DNA of 64,000 bases from Massospora cicadina (GCA_022478985.1 JAKSZP010009576.1:1-64000), one strand, 5' to 3'; shown: positions 43,560 to 56,000, counted from the first letter of the stretch. Program-made: numbers and translations. Notes: generated by a model from the letters alone, not told the origin.

Positions 43560-45250
43560 CATGAAATGGGGATGATTCCGCCTATGTCACCTCTTGGAGA
43601 AGGGAGAATGGATCACATTAGGTGTAAATAACCCATCAAAATCTATGTGATATTGGACGCTAGTGAGGGATAGACCTACTTGAAACCAAGTTCGTTGAGC
43701 AGACAAAGATCCCTGCAAGAAAGTGACTAGGGGAAGAGAAATTGAAATGTCGGAAGATGCCAAATGTGATACCCTGGAGTGGGGAGGGAAGCATTAGTTC
43801 AAAAAGAGGCAGTTGACAAATAACCACAAGTAATTCTGATATTACACCGGAGCTGGAAGATTGGTCTTGAGTGCTTGCCAACAGGCTTTGTCAAGAACAC
43901 CAGACATATGGGCCAGCAACAAGCAAGGGATACTAGGTGGGGGTTGCCTAATCATGCCCTCTATCAAAGCCATCAGTGGAAGATACTGATGGGACCCACC
44001 AGAAACGATATAGTCATGCAAGAAAATGGCATCCTGCAAGCGATGACTATGAGCCTCTTGGAAGCTGAAGCAGAAAGAGCGATGGAAACCAGGAGAGGCT
44101 GGAAGCTTCATGGCCCAATTTCAAAGAACTAATCTGGCAAAGCGAAGAGCATAGGCTGCAATTTCCTAATCTAAGATGTTTTTAAGGTTGGAAGAATTCA
44201 GAGCTATGGACAAAGCCTCAGTGACTTGGTCCCTTAATTCTGCACAGGGGAGTTTGAAATGTACGCTGTTGCCAATGGCTAGTTTGGTGGCCAAGACAGC
44301 TGGCTTGTAATATTGACTGAGTCAGAAGAGGAACTCCAGAAGCAAGTCCAATATGTTGAGGAACAAATGATTGAGAGAAAAGGGCATTGCTTCAGGAGGT
44401 TTGACAATGATGTTAGGAGTATCTGGAAAAGGAGCCAAATCCAGGAGAGTTTCAAAATCTAACTCAGGAATCGATGACAGAGGATAAATTGGTCACAAGT
44501 CATTTGAGACAATTGCTAACCTGGTTTCAGTGGGGTTGGTTACCATTTCTGGTAATTATATGGAAGGACTGGCTACTGGTACTTGATTAGGAGTATGAGT
44601 CCTGGAAGGACCATAAAAGGGTTCTGTTGCGCAGATCGACTCATCTGCTTGAAGAGCCAAAGGACTTGATCAGACAAGCTATAGAGAAGCTGTTGGTACC
44701 GAGACTCAGAATTCAACATATGAGCTGGACAAGAGGGCAGATGCCAGACTTATACGATAGTCAACCTTATGCACTCTGAAATCAATTGAGCTCTAATTTC
44801 AGAGAAATTGATCCAAAAATTAATGGGATAAGCTCTCCAGAAAAGAATCAAGAATGATATGAACCAAGAGGTTATGAGAAGAAAATAACAAGAGAAAACA
44901 TAAATAGGCATTCTTAGTTGGGCCATGAAACAAACATCAATGTTAAGAATCTCCTGTTGAAGACGAGGAGAAAATCAGGAAATTGAGGGCGCCAGACCAA
45001 GAATAATGAATATGACAGTGGGTCATATGTCCTGATGGGGGGAAAACCAGATACTGGGATTAATATAATAATGAGTAAATTGATCAGCCTGGAACAGCAG
45101 AAGCTTATGGGGACTGCGCTCTGAGTAGGTGGTAGCAAGGACGAAGAGGAAGAGAGCCGCAAGCTGAAGGTCATCCTGAGCAGCGTTGAGTACTGATTGA
45201 CCGTACTTCACTTGAACAAATGAAGTATTCAACTGAGTGTTTGAAGTGGT
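43560..45250 (+). pseudogene. Element E extra reading region downstream of integrase
   Basis: It matches the B region at protein level in several blocks: GMIPPMSPLGEG near 43570, IPARK-LGEEKLKC near 43710, RRGWKLHGPISKN near 44090, and FEMYAVANG-FGGQDSWLV near 44255, followed by a charged EEELQKQVQYVEEQ. An 85-codon open stretch lies at 43875-44132. I recognise no family; no signal peptide or fusion peptide is evident, so an envelope role is not supported. Frame changes prevent a confident reading of its full length. Confidence 0.5.
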
Positions 45251-45302
45251 GTTCTCCTGCCCTGACCTTTTCTTGCTGGAAATTTAGGCAAGTGGGGGGA
45301 TG

Positions 45303-46466
45303 TGTTGGATCGTTGCCCATATTCCCAGCCTACTAGATTACCAGGGTCTGGTAGAGGATAACTTCCTAATGAAAAGTAAATTGGATATCAGTTGACCCTG
45401 ATTTTGGGGTAATAATGTTTGGGTGATTTTTAGGTTACTCGCCTAGGTCAGATCCATTGGGGATTGATCCAGACAAATGCTTAAGATCTCGTCGGGCAGA
45501 GTTGCCAACAAAATAGGGGCATCTGATAGTTGATTAACTATCAGGTGTACTGATTGGGATTGGTCAGGTTTCATCACTGACTAATTGTGAATTTAAGGAT
45601 CAAGTTGCAAGGTGAGTGATGCCACCTGCAACTAGCGAATCAATCACTTGGTTTGTGATCTGCCTTAATGGGTAATAAGTACCTTTTCTAAGCAGGTCGC
45701 TTGCCAAATATGGTTGGTTTGCTTGGATCAAAAGGAAAATATTAGGGAAACGTTTTCTGACTCTTTCCATTTTAGGTCTTGGGGATGTCCAATAATAAAA
45801 TCCTAGCCAGGATGGGGAAGACCATTGCTGCTGAGACGAGGATGGGTTATTCAACATCAACGGCTGCCATCTTATCAAGGAGGTGCCAACTGAGGGTTGG
45901 GTGCTTAATTCCCACTGTAAATTCCCTAAAGAATTTATTAATAATTTATTAAGTAGTTAAGTAATTAAGTAAACAAGTGATTAAGTAATTAATAGATTAA
46001 CTACCAGAGTAGTATCTTAGTATACTTTAACAGAATCCATTTTGAGTTCTATTCTTTCTCAATGAAATTATTGCTGTGTGCTCTAATTGGGACACTCTTT
46101 AGGATAAAGAGTAAGGATCTGAGTGGGGATCCAGAGAAGAAGCTGAATTGAATTGGGTATTGCTGCCAACTGCATGTCATAGAGAGAAACTGTAAGCAGG
46201 GATCTAAGCATGGATTGAGTTAGGCAGTACCAGGTAACAAATCCCTATTCAGAATATCGTAAGTATTTTGAGAGGAAATACTGGCGAGAGTTGGACCAAT
46301 TTCTAGTACTTCAATTCAACTATGGATAATAGTCTCCATAATTTTATCAACAATTATCTTTCACTATAGAAACATTGTGGAGAATTGCACAACGACCAAC
46401 CTGTGTAGTTAATACATTTTTAGGGTTATTGCCAAGTATAATCAAAAAACCTATCAATTTTTAATT
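45303..46466 (+). repeat. Element E 3' LTR
   Basis: It is preceded by a polypurine-like GCAAGTGGGGGGATG and starts TGTTGGATCGTTGCCC. It ends TTTTTAATT, where the 5' LTR has TTTTAACA. GGCAA then leads into F3. Confidence 0.86.
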
Positions 46467-46471
46467 GGCAA

Positions 46472-46617
46472 TTATGATTCTGGAGGTAGTCATCTACTAG
46501 ATCTTGGAGAATGGGGAGTGATGATGAATTCACAGAATGGGTCATCCACTCAACAATTTTAAAAAATAGTTTTGTGCATGGAAAAATTCATCATCTGAAC
46601 TTTTCAACAAAAATAAG
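46472..46617 (-). mobile_element. Element F3 internal segment, right of E
   Basis: It matches 52430-52568 of F2 (shared GGAGGTAGTCATC and TTTTGTGCATGG). It is the start of the internal region next to the shared LTR at 46618-47430. Confidence 0.65.
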
Positions 46618-47430
46618 CAAGGCGGCATAGAGGTGGATTATACAACAAAGGGCTCAACTAAAGAATGTTGTTTCATTAAGTAGAATAAAGGGAATAAATT
46701 CACAGAATAAACTGAAAACTTACACTAATGAAGGTGGTTGCTTAAATGTTTGAGGGGGAATAGGCCGCAGAAATTTGTGATGACTAGCCTCTCTCTGGAC
46801 GCCCTAAATGTCATCCTAGACTTTGTGCAGTAGGATTTGGGGGGAAGATAATAGAGGTCTCAGATGACATCATAAAAAAATTTGACTTTCTTTTTTTCAG
46901 ATCGAGGAGAAATTGAGCAGAATACTGCTAAACTTGAATGAAATTCATCAGATGGGTGATTTATTAACACCAGTTTGCTAAGGTCTGACCTCTTAATTAT
47001 AAAAATAGTATATTTTCTTTAAAGTTTTGTGATCCGTGGGTATTCTCCACAATCCAAACCATTAATAAAAACCTAATTGAATTTATTATAATAATCTGGG
47101 CACATATATGGATTTGGGTGAGGTGGGGTGATTCTTTGGACAATATTGGTGACCATGCCACACTTGAGATGAGCCTGAGGGTCCTGTTGGAGGGCCCTGA
47201 ACTGAACCACCTCTCTACACACCCCTTCATTCATTTTTAACAGATCAGAAGAGGAAATGGGGGCAGAGAGGTCTTTTAGAGCTATGGCAGTAACCCATCA
47301 CTCATCTACCATATGAGCTAGGCTACTGATCCTAGAGAGGGGTTCTACTGGGGACTTGGGCCCCTACCTACTCCTGTGATAGCATGATCTCTATCCAGAT
47401 GTAGGGGCTGGGCATCTGGACTTGCATTAT
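46618..47430 (-). repeat. LTR shared by F2 (3') and F3 (5')
   Basis: It is homologous to 52569-53070 plus 54526-54833. Its U3 contains the frame SLAHMVDEWWVTAIAL, then NEGVCREVVQFRALQQDPQ (about 47335-47170), which resembles the frame in the A LTR (HVVDE, CREFVQA). The minus-strand start is near 47430. Confidence 0.7.
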
Positions 47431-47529
47431 CCTTTACTTTTGGAACATGGTACATGCCACATTCTGGGACACGAGCAAGGGAATAATTTTTATGCCTTGC
47501 AGGGAGCTAATTTTAAGGAGGTCCACGAC

Positions 47530-48900
47530 CTTTTAAGGAGAGTGGGGAGCATTTGAATGAGTTATTTGGAAGGCTTTCACAAGTTTTTTACAGTTGGTAA
47601 TCTCTCACACTCACCAGATATCTTCATAAGAAGGGTAACCCTTATAAGCCACCAGGTACTGTATTGAGTGATGTGATTTATGGGAAACCAAGATTTACTC
47701 TATTTCTGCCTCCTGGGAATCATCTGTCATGATAGATTTAGGCGACGTGGAAATAGAACTCTTGAATGGAGACAACGGAGATATATCAAGCACGTTATGC
47801 TTTTTCCAGTGAGGAGGGAACTTAATATGTAAGGCACCATTTCCTAAGCCCTTCAACACTTCAAAGGTCCCAGAGCGTTTGCATGTTAGTTTATGGGTAA
47901 AAAACTTCATGTCTAGGTGACACATGTCCAACATAAGCAGTAATCCTTCCTTAATCTCATGGCTTGTATGGCGTTTACAGTCTGCAAATTTCTTATAATC
48001 ATCCACTGCCTTGGACAGGTGTTCACATACAATATTTTGAGTTTTGCATATTTGATTCAGACGTTTCTTTGCATCAGGAACAGTAGAAGTGAGAAGAGTG
48101 ACAATGTGGAATGAGGGAGTGTAACCCAAATTGGCCTCTAAAGGGGAAAGGCTGGTGGAGGCATGAGGACATTATTATATGCAAACTGCCCCAGGGGAAG
48201 GTTTAACGCCCATGTGTCATGACTTACTGAAGCATAACAGCGGAGATACTACTCTGGGGTTTGGTTCACCTTCTCAGTTTAGTCTTCTGACTGGGGGTGA
48301 TAAGCGGTAGACCTGCAGGGCTTAATATGGAAGAGGTAACGGAGGGAGCTTTATAATTGAGCAGTGAATTTGGGGCTGTGGTCTCTCACTATCTCCCTAG
48401 GTGGTCCAAACATAGAGAATAAATTAGTCACAATCAATGCCGACATCTCTTCAAAAGTGATTGTAGTGTTTCAGGGGGATGAAGAGTGCAAACTTGGTGT
48501 TGCAATCAACAATCACCATGATTGCAACATGCCCTTTAGAGTGCGACAACTACACAATAAAATCTACGAATACAGAGGTACAGGAACCCTCTGCCTGTTG
48601 CAATAGGTGCAGGAGGCCCTTCTTCCATAATTCATCAGATTTGGATTGTTTACAAACTACATAATATGAATTGAAGTAGGGATCTCCTTGGAAGATCCTT
48701 GACAGTTGTAGGTCCTTTTGACCAGTCCCCACAGTTTTTGGACCAAGGATGTCCCACAGTTGGGAGCTCATGGTGCTCTTTAACCACCTGTTTGCAAAAG
48801 GTGGGAGGAACCCAAACTCAGTATCTGAATAAGATTACCCCATCCTTAAGGGAATAAATTGTACGTTTGTGAGTTTTGATTCCAAGTACTCATATAAGAT
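47530..48900 (-). pseudogene. Element F2 integrase with chromodomain
   Basis: A 144-codon open stretch (48129-47695) reads TQNIVCEHLSKAVDDYKKFA, SHEIKEGLLLMLDM, FTHKLTCKRSGTFEVLKGLG and PPHWKKHNVLDISPLSPF, the integrase C-terminal part seen also in A. The chromodomain follows at about 47690-47530 (HSIQYLVAYKGYPSYEDIW). The DDE core lies within 48150-48900 in broken frames. Confidence 0.75.
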
Positions 48901-48959
48901 GATACGTCTGAGAGGATCAACTGGGCAGCGAGTATCTGATCAAGGAGAAAATCATATGG

Positions 48960-50450
48960 TGACAAATGGCAGAGAAAATAGAAAGGGGAGTTAGAGTCAA
49001 GATTTAGGAGGTAGGGACAACGGTATTTAGGTCAGGGAACTCTTTTGTGCTAAGATTTATGGCAGGGTTTCAAATCAACATGTCTGTAATAAATTTAAGG
49101 CCCCATTTACAGATTCATACTTAAAATTTAGATTGTATAAGTTTATGGTATGTGTGACCCTAACATTGGGCAAGCTTTTAAGCTTACCTATAATACAGCT
49201 GAGACTGGTGTTCTGTGCTCACAATAATCTCATGCTAGGCCCCCTGGAGGAGGTAGCGCCAGTGAATTAGGGACCAAAACACAGCCGCCAGCTCATTGTA
49301 ATATATTTCCCAGGACTGCTATTTGTCAGAGAAATTCTAATAATAGTATACAATAGGACTCTCAACAATATATGCCCTTGGAGGAACAGCACCCATGGCA
49401 ACTGGATTTGCATCATAAGCCATAATAAAGGGCTTGTAAAAGTCAGCATGCCTGAGAACTGGCGCAGTAAAGAAAACCTTCTTAATGGAGTCGAACGCCT
49501 GTTGGCATTCAGGTGTCCATTTGAAGGGTGTGTTCTACCAGTTAGTGAATAAATGAGAGCTTCTAGTTGCGCAAGAGAGGGAAAAGACTTATTGAGGAAG
49601 CTTATTGTCACCAGGAAGCTCTAGAGTTGCTTTTGGGTTTTTGAGTTTGGTAAGACTGAATGGCTTCTATTTTACTTGGGGGTACTGCATACCCATCCTT
49701 CAAACTAGGTTCCCTAAGAAGGTCATCTCCTCATGAAAAAATTATCATTTAGAGGCTTCACAAAGAGCCCAGCTCTTTGAATGGCAGCCATGACTGCTTC
49801 CAGATTCTTAATATGTCACTTTTGAGTAGGTGAATGAGTTAGGATATCATAAATATGCAACCACGCAAGTGAAGAGCAGATCACCCAGGATGTCATCTAT
49901 GAGGCTCTTAAAGGTTGCAGGAGCGTTCTATAACAAAAATGGAATCACATAAAACTAAAAATTTCTCTCTTTGTGTGTATGGCAGTAAGCCACTCTTGTA
50001 CCTCCTTGATGCCATGTTCACATGACTATATTGAAGGGATCAATTGCCAGGACAAGGCTGAGCTCCAAGAGTCCAATATGGTTAAGCTTCAGGACCTTCT
50101 TGACTTAAGGCACACTTTGGACCAACGCTGGGTGCAGGCCATTTATGTCCAGGTTGGTTTAAAGGAAATTCAAATTTCCCAGCCATGTGTAATGGCAAAA
50201 GCATTAAAATGGACGTGCTACCTTTTAAAAAACGATGGCTCAATTTGGTTACTCGGTGAATGGGGGTTTCAAACCCATTTATTTTATAAAATTCATAAAT
50301 CAGATCAGCCTCTTCAATAGATCACTCGATTTTGGTCAATTTTCAAACTATGTTACTCTTTCATACGAAAAGTGTGCATTTATTGGTGCGCCAGGACTTA
50401 TTACCACTTTCACCTATTGATATTTTCCTGAAGTAGCTTAATTATGTTTG
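48960..50450 (-). pseudogene. Element F2 reverse transcriptase and RNase H
   Basis: RT palm pieces: NAPATFKSLIDDILGDLLFT and VVAYL (about 49940-49850), then EEMTFLGNLV (about 49730), each matched in A. The connection reads ISFLNKSFPSLAQLEALIYS (about 49600-49540). RNase H pieces read FIMAYDANPVAMGAVPP and NELAAVFWSLIHWRYLLQGA (about 49430-49230). The YxDD box is not recognisable (VAYL then a stop). Stops are common. Confidence 0.72.
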
Positions 50451-51599
50451 TCCAAGATCAATTTTTTTAAATGGATATCTTCCCCTTTTATTTCCCTTCA
50501 TTTTTTTACGTTTTTATGTTAAATTGGGTGAACTTATGTGTGGACTGTTTTGAGGAGGTCTCAAGCAACTTTAGTTATGTTATTTGTACAACTTTCACCC
50601 TCTCATCTGGTGCACCTCTGGTCTGCTTTGGTCCTTCCAGACCAAAGAACCCTTGCACCCTGCCCAGAACACCGCTTGAATATGGACTCCTCTTTGGGAT
50701 CCACCCAAGCTTGCTGTTTGTACGATTTCTATTACTCTACTCCAAGCTGAACACCCTCGCTTTATGCTAATTTAGCTCAAGCGCCCTCTGCGCGGTTATC
50801 CTTCCTTTTAAACTGATGACTGTTCACTAGCATTAGGCCTCTGCACCGTGCACCACCACGCTGGGAACTGGAGAATTATAGACACTCTCCTGACACTTGA
50901 CTCATTCTTGACTGTAGGCATTTACCAAACTAAGCTTAGAGGAAGTTCGTGACCTTTCAATTGACTGAGCTCTTGATTGTTCCAATGGGAGGAACAGGGG
51001 TTCAGAACTGTCATTATATTCAAATGCCATTATCCAATACATGTCAGCAAGGAACTACGTGCTTACTACATGAAGACAATGGAGGAAGCGATGAGATAAG
51101 ACTTCTTCACAATCCACCCTTTTGCCAGTATTCATTCAGCCATTCATTTAAAGCATTGTCCTCTTTCTCTGTGTGGTGGTGTGATGGAGAACTTATCTTA
51201 ACAACATTTGCTGTAAGTTGAAAGGCTAGATCATATTTTAAATGAGGTGGAAGCCTAGTAGATAATATCACATCAGATGATTCTTTGTATGGATTGCGAA
51301 TGGTGGAAAGTCCAGCGTAAGATCTTCAGAAATAGGAGCAGGTGCAGTAGAGATCAAGGAGATCTCAAGAGAAAGGGTATCATTTATTGGGAATAATTCC
51401 ACTGAGATCATTGTTGTGGAGAAGAGGGAGTTACTACCCAACTTAATATCACTTGTTTTCGATGCCACCAACCTACTTCAAGGATGACTGGTTATAATAA
51501 TTCTGGAACAACTAATATAAAATCGCAAAAGCAGAAACCATACATAAAATTGTAATGGTTGAAGCACATGACACTTTGTAGGTTGAGAGGATACACCCA

Positions 51600-51760
51600 A
51601 AATTGGAGGGCCACATCAGTTTCCAGATCTAATGCTTGTGCGATTTGAGGTCTATATAATTTCCATCTGCCCCTGTATCCAGAGGCGCCTGCACAGTGGC
51701 CTTGCTTGTCCTTTAACAGAAGGTGATAGAGAAAATGAAATAAGCCTGAGCCCTATGGGT
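51600..51760 (-). pseudogene. Element F2 aspartic protease
   Basis: The minus strand near 51690 reads ATVQAPLDTGADGNYIDL, with the D-T-G-A catalytic motif. Only this half is clear; the region to 50450 is too decayed to follow. Confidence 0.65.
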
Positions 51761-51779
51761 GGATGATGAAAGTGAAAGG

Positions 51780-52568
51780 TTTTAGAAGAAAGAGCCAAGG
51801 GGATAATTAGCCTCTTGATAACAGATAAGACCTGATGAGATTACCAGGTAGGATTTAGAGGTGAACCACTAGTTTTTCAAAAAAAGAATATGGATTATAA
51901 GTTGAATCTAGGTGGTAATTATTAGCAATCTGGTAGGTGAACGCCTCACCAACCCAGAGAGAAGGGTGAAGAGAACCAAGGTTGTTGGCTGGTTTAATAT
52001 CTCAGGGAAGCAGCTAATTTGAAGAAGACTGTCCATCTTGAGAGGGTTTGACAGAGCCCAATTGATGGTACAGAATGTCTGAGGCTCAGCTGCACTATTG
52101 ACTTTTAGGAGGGGAAATCTAGGGATTAATTAAGGAATGATCTGGTTAAACATCATACCAAAGGCCCCTACAACAAGCCAGAAGGCTGCATTAGGGGCAA
52201 CCACGGGTCTTGATGGGGCAAGCCTCAAGGGTAAGAGAGGCAGAGAAGGTAACAACCCCTACAAGGATCGCGGCTGTTTAGTAATATGTTTTGGTAGGGC
52301 AGATCATTTTTTAGATATTGCAATACAGAATGCTACCAAAACGGCGCTGATCATTCCTAAAATGGGGAAGACCAATTTTGAAAAGCTGGATAATGGCCTC
52401 CACAACGTGCATGATGGATAGCAATCATAATCATGGAGGTAGTCATCCACTATCTTGCAGAGGGCAGGGAGTGATAAAAGATCCATGGATTAGGACGTCC
52501 ACTCCTCAATTTCCAGAATTTTTTGTGCATGGTGACATAAATCTCTAGAGACTTTTGGTGAAAATCAT
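51780..52568 (-). pseudogene. Element F2 gag region
   Basis: It lies between the 5' LTR and protease. Frames read MDLLSLPALCKIVDDYLHDY (about 52485-52425), SKLVFPILGMISAVLVAF (about 52380-52325), and NAAFWLVVGAFGMMFNQIIP; a similar sequence is found in F3. No zinc knuckle is seen. Confidence 0.5.
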
Positions 52569-53070
52569 TGGGGCGACATTAAGACGGATTCTGAAAAAAG
52601 GATATACACAAAATTATTGTTTATTAGTAGATCTAAAGGAAGTAAAGCTAAAGATTAAACTGGCAACCTACCCTAAGGAGGTTGGTTGCCTATCTAGTAG
52701 AGGGAAAAGGGAGTGCGGAAATTTGTGATGATGGAGCCTCTCACTGGACGCCCTAAACGTCATCCTAGACTTCAAGCAATAGGGTTGAGGGGAAGGTATT
52801 AGAGGTCTCAGATGGCATCATGAAAATTTTGGCTGCCCTTTCACGGATTGGTGAGAAACTGAGTGGAATACTACTGAACCTAAACATAGTTTACTGATGA
52901 GTAGTTCACCAACACAAGTTCCACTGAGACCCAAGCCTTCAAATTTAAATTTTCAAATTTCTATCATGAATTTCATGATCCGTGGGTTTAATCTTCATTT
53001 AAACCATTAATTTTGAAAACTAACTTATTAGGCGGATTTGAGCACATATAGGGATTTGGGTGAGGTGAGG
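52569..53070 (-). repeat. F2 5' LTR, inner part
   Basis: Homologous to 46618-47125, including GAAATTTGTGATGA, GGACGCCCTAAA and GATCCGTGGGT. It ends toward the internal region as CCCCA at 52569. The outer part lies at 54526-54833. Confidence 0.68.
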
Positions 53071-54525
53071 GTTTGAAAAACTTCATTTTTAAGATGGTTC
53101 AGACACCACTGATTTGCCAGGATGAACAGTATGAAGGTTTCTCACACCTATGCACAGTAGTACTAGCAGGCTCATCTTCCCTTGATGAAAGTTTGTGAGC
53201 AGTGCAACCTCTCAATTGTGGGTTTTCTCTAAATCAACTTCACCACAAAACAACCAACACTATCATTAGAGCCAAGATCTGGAACACTCAACTCATCTAG
53301 CCATCTCAACGAGTGCACCAGCACCCATCTGGTTATATTGTACTGGGTGGCCCAGCATCTGCCCTAACTGATCCCAAGTCCATCTGGCGTTAGTTTCCAT
53401 TCAGTATCTCATTTACTAGCAGGTCTGCACCAATTGAGGGCCTGAGTTAAATGAGCACTCTCATAAAAGGTTCTTCTATCAGAAAGGTGTACATGGGGCT
53501 CAGCAGGCTGCTTCAGCAAGCGTAATCACCCATGGATGCTTATGCCCTGAAAAACTTTTCCAAAATTATAAAATTAGCTAGGGTTGTTGTATTCTAGCTT
53601 AAAAAATAAGATATAGTAGAAGATGAATTTTTTAACAAGGCTAACCCTATATAGGGTTGCCAATTAAATTTAGAGGTAATAATTTAAGTAAACTGATCTC
53701 ATGCAATAATGCAAAAATTATATGGAAAACTATAATACTTGCTCTAGTGGTGCATTAATGTATCATTAATTCCATATTTTTGATAAGCTTGTGGTGATAA
53801 TTTTGGCAGTATTTATAATTATATATGTAAAGGGTGGTTAGTGGCAGGTAAAACTGCTTCCACCCTAGTACAGGTTTTGTGTTCAAAACTTGTACTGGTT
53901 ATAAAAATTCTTGGTGTGGTATATTTGTTTCAAGGTCAAGCCACCTCGAATATTTATAGATGATTATATATGTATATGAAAATACTATGTTATCCAGATA
54001 AGAGAATAATGATTCATGTGAATCAGACCATTTCCTCCAAAAGTGTTTGTTTTTATATCATTTGGTGAATTGTAATGTTTTGACCTCATCAACCTTGGCC
54101 ATTGAGCTTATGCAATTCTTTTCACTAGTAAATTGTTGTTAAATTAATTAAATGTTTTAAATAAATTGTCCATATTACTATTCATCTGGCGTCATGTTCT
54201 CATGATCAAACCATAACTCAAAATTTTACTCTGTCCAAGTTTATTCATGTCAGCGGTCATTTGATGTCATTCCCATCAGTTACTAATAATAATTTAGAAT
54301 TTTTCCGTCAGAACTAGTCCATGCCACTGTTTTCTTGATGCTCTATTGATTGCCTAAAGTTAGTAGCTCATGTATATTTAAAATACTCTGGTGGTGTTCT
54401 TGATGCATTAAATATACATAAAACCCTAAGTGAAAATAGAATCATAGAGGAACTCAACACTTGAGGTTGATGCTAAGTTCAGGATAGCTAAGGATGATGA
54501 TATCTTGATTAGGAATTTACAAAAT
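53071..54525. mobile_element. Unassigned 1.45-kb insertion in the F2 5' LTR
   Basis: Compared with the uninterrupted LTR at about 47125, extra DNA begins after GGTGAGG and ends before GGGGTGATTCC. The left 450 bp are of average composition; the rest is AT-rich and includes a SINE-like sequence. No LTR, ORF or terminal repeat was recognised, and the target duplication is unclear. Confidence 0.45.
53827..53957 (+). mobile_element. Second SINE type, short and decayed
   Basis: The head AGGGTGGTTAGTGGCAGG is tRNA-like with a box A, and TGTGTTCAAAACTT is a decayed box B (GGTTCGA with CpG lost). The tail GGTCAAGCCACCTCGAATAT resembles the tail of the SINEs at 26685 and 27075, although the bodies differ. 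It is about 130 bp long. Confidence 0.5.
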
Positions 54526-54833
54526 GGGGTGATTCCCTGGACATCATTGGTGACCAGGCCACACTTGGGGCGAGCCTGAGGTTCCTGTTGGAGGACACTG
54601 AACTGAACCACATCCATACACACCCCTTCAATCATTTTTAACAGATCAGAAGAGGGAATGGTGGAATGGAGAGCGGTTCTTTTATAGCCAGGTCAGTGGT
54701 CCACTGCTCATCTACCACATGGTCTAGGTCATTGATTCTAGAGAAGGTCTCTTCAGGGGATTGGTCCCCTTCCTACTCATGTGAGGGAATTTCATTATAT
54801 CAGATGTGAGACTGGTTATCTAGACTTACATAA
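54526..54833 (-). repeat. F2 5' LTR, outer part
   Basis: Homologous to 47125-47430. The minus strand starts near 54833 with TGTAAGTCTAGATAACCAG. The frame DHVVDEQWTTDLAIKEPLS, then KMIEGVCMDVVQF, lies here. Beyond 54833 element G begins. Confidence 0.68.
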
Positions 54834-56000
54834 GCACAATACATTTGATGTAGCCACCAGAGAGAATTATGATCAGTGATGTTAGTGAAGAGTGTTCCAA
54901 ATAAATAGGGCAGAAGTGCTTTATGGCTACCAACACAGCTATAGAATCCTGTTTGACAACATTAAAATTATGATCAGCCTTTGACAAGGTCTTACTATAG
55001 GGGACCACTTGGTGACAAATGCGATTAAAGTCATGACATACACTATAGCACTCACAGTTACGTCTTTTACATCAATAAATACCAGAAAAGGATATTTTAG
55101 TTAATGATTAATAAGAATAGGTATGAAACAAGATCTTCTCAAGAGGTTGAAAGAATGGTATTAGTCAAGTCTCCGTATAATGGGTATCCCTCACTGCAAG
55201 AGATAAGCCAAGGGTTCCGCTAAGTCAGAAAATTGGAGGATAAACTGTCTTTATTACCACACCATCCATAAAAACACTTATATGTCTCTAAGGCTTTAGG
55301 GAATATAAATTATATTAATAGCAGAGACTATATCAGTTATTGGTTTACCCCTTTGTTGATTAACCTTATGTACAAGAAATTCATTTAGGGTAAAAACAAT
55401 TGCTTATATGGATTGAGTTTGCGTGAGGCTTAATGCATTTAATTTAAAATGTTGAAGATACTCTATGTCACTGAAAGTCTTAAAAAACACAACAATGTCA
55501 TAAAGATATACTAAGACGCATGACAATTGAAAATCTCCCCAAAGTGCCCTCCCAGGCCCGCTGAAACATTTTAATGGATCAATAAGTCCCTTGGGCATCC
55601 ATATTTTCTTGAGTAATCTCTTGATTGCATTTAGAGCACTTTAGCTTATTACTTGGGTTCAAGTCCAAAATTCTGGTAACTGCTGTCAAGATCCATTGCT
55701 TAAATATTAAACTCCAGAAAGGAGGAGGAGCAAGTTGTTTATTTAGGACAGTGGATAGATATCCTTTTGTTTGAAAATCTTATCCTTTGGTAGTCCATTA
55801 CTACTTTGTGACTACCGTCCCTTTATCAAATCAGCATGAGAGAAGAGGCCTAAGGACTACAAAAGGGCATTAAATTATCAGAATCCAGTAATTGTATGAG
55901 TTTAATGGCTACCTGGGCTTCTTACAACTCATTAAAATATTAACAGGATAAAAATAGTGGAGCATCTCCATTTCTAACGTGATATAGGACTACCTTCAGC
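54834..56000 (-). pseudogene. Element G: RNase H and RT of a D-like Ty3 element
   Basis: A 60-codon stretch (55008-54826) reads VPYSKTLSKADHNFNVVKQD and VLVAIKHFCPIYLEHSSLTS, clear RNase H. RT pieces are DGSHKVVMDYQRI (about 55830-55790), MPKGLIDP and LSCVLVYLYDIVVFFKTFSD (about 55530-55470), where YLDD has become YLYD. It is truncated by F2 on its C-terminal side. Confidence 0.72.

Larger units (their letters stand above)
29894..46466 (+). mobile_element. Ty3/gypsy element E, interrupted by D
   Basis: LTRs at 29894-31044 and 45303-46466 flank PBS, gag with zinc knuckle, protease, RT, RNase H, integrase, a repeat module, an extra reading region and a polypurine tract, all on the plus strand. 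F2 at about 52415-52430 shows the empty target. Flanking bases ATCAA (29889-29893) and GGCAA (46467-46471) are a decayed 5-bp duplication. Element D is inserted between gag and protease. Without D, E is about 9.6 kb. Same family as B. Confidence 0.87.
46618..54833 (-). mobile_element. Chromodomain Ty3/gypsy element F2, decayed
   Basis: LTRs of about 810 bp at 52569-54833 (5', split by a 1.45-kb insertion) and 46618-47430 (3') flank gag, protease, RT, RNase H, integrase and chromodomain on the minus strand. LTR start and coding parts are related to A (LTR starts TGTAAGTCTAG against TGTAAGTACTG). A second internal region (F3) follows the 3' LTR without host DNA between, as in A1/A2. Confidence 0.8.
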
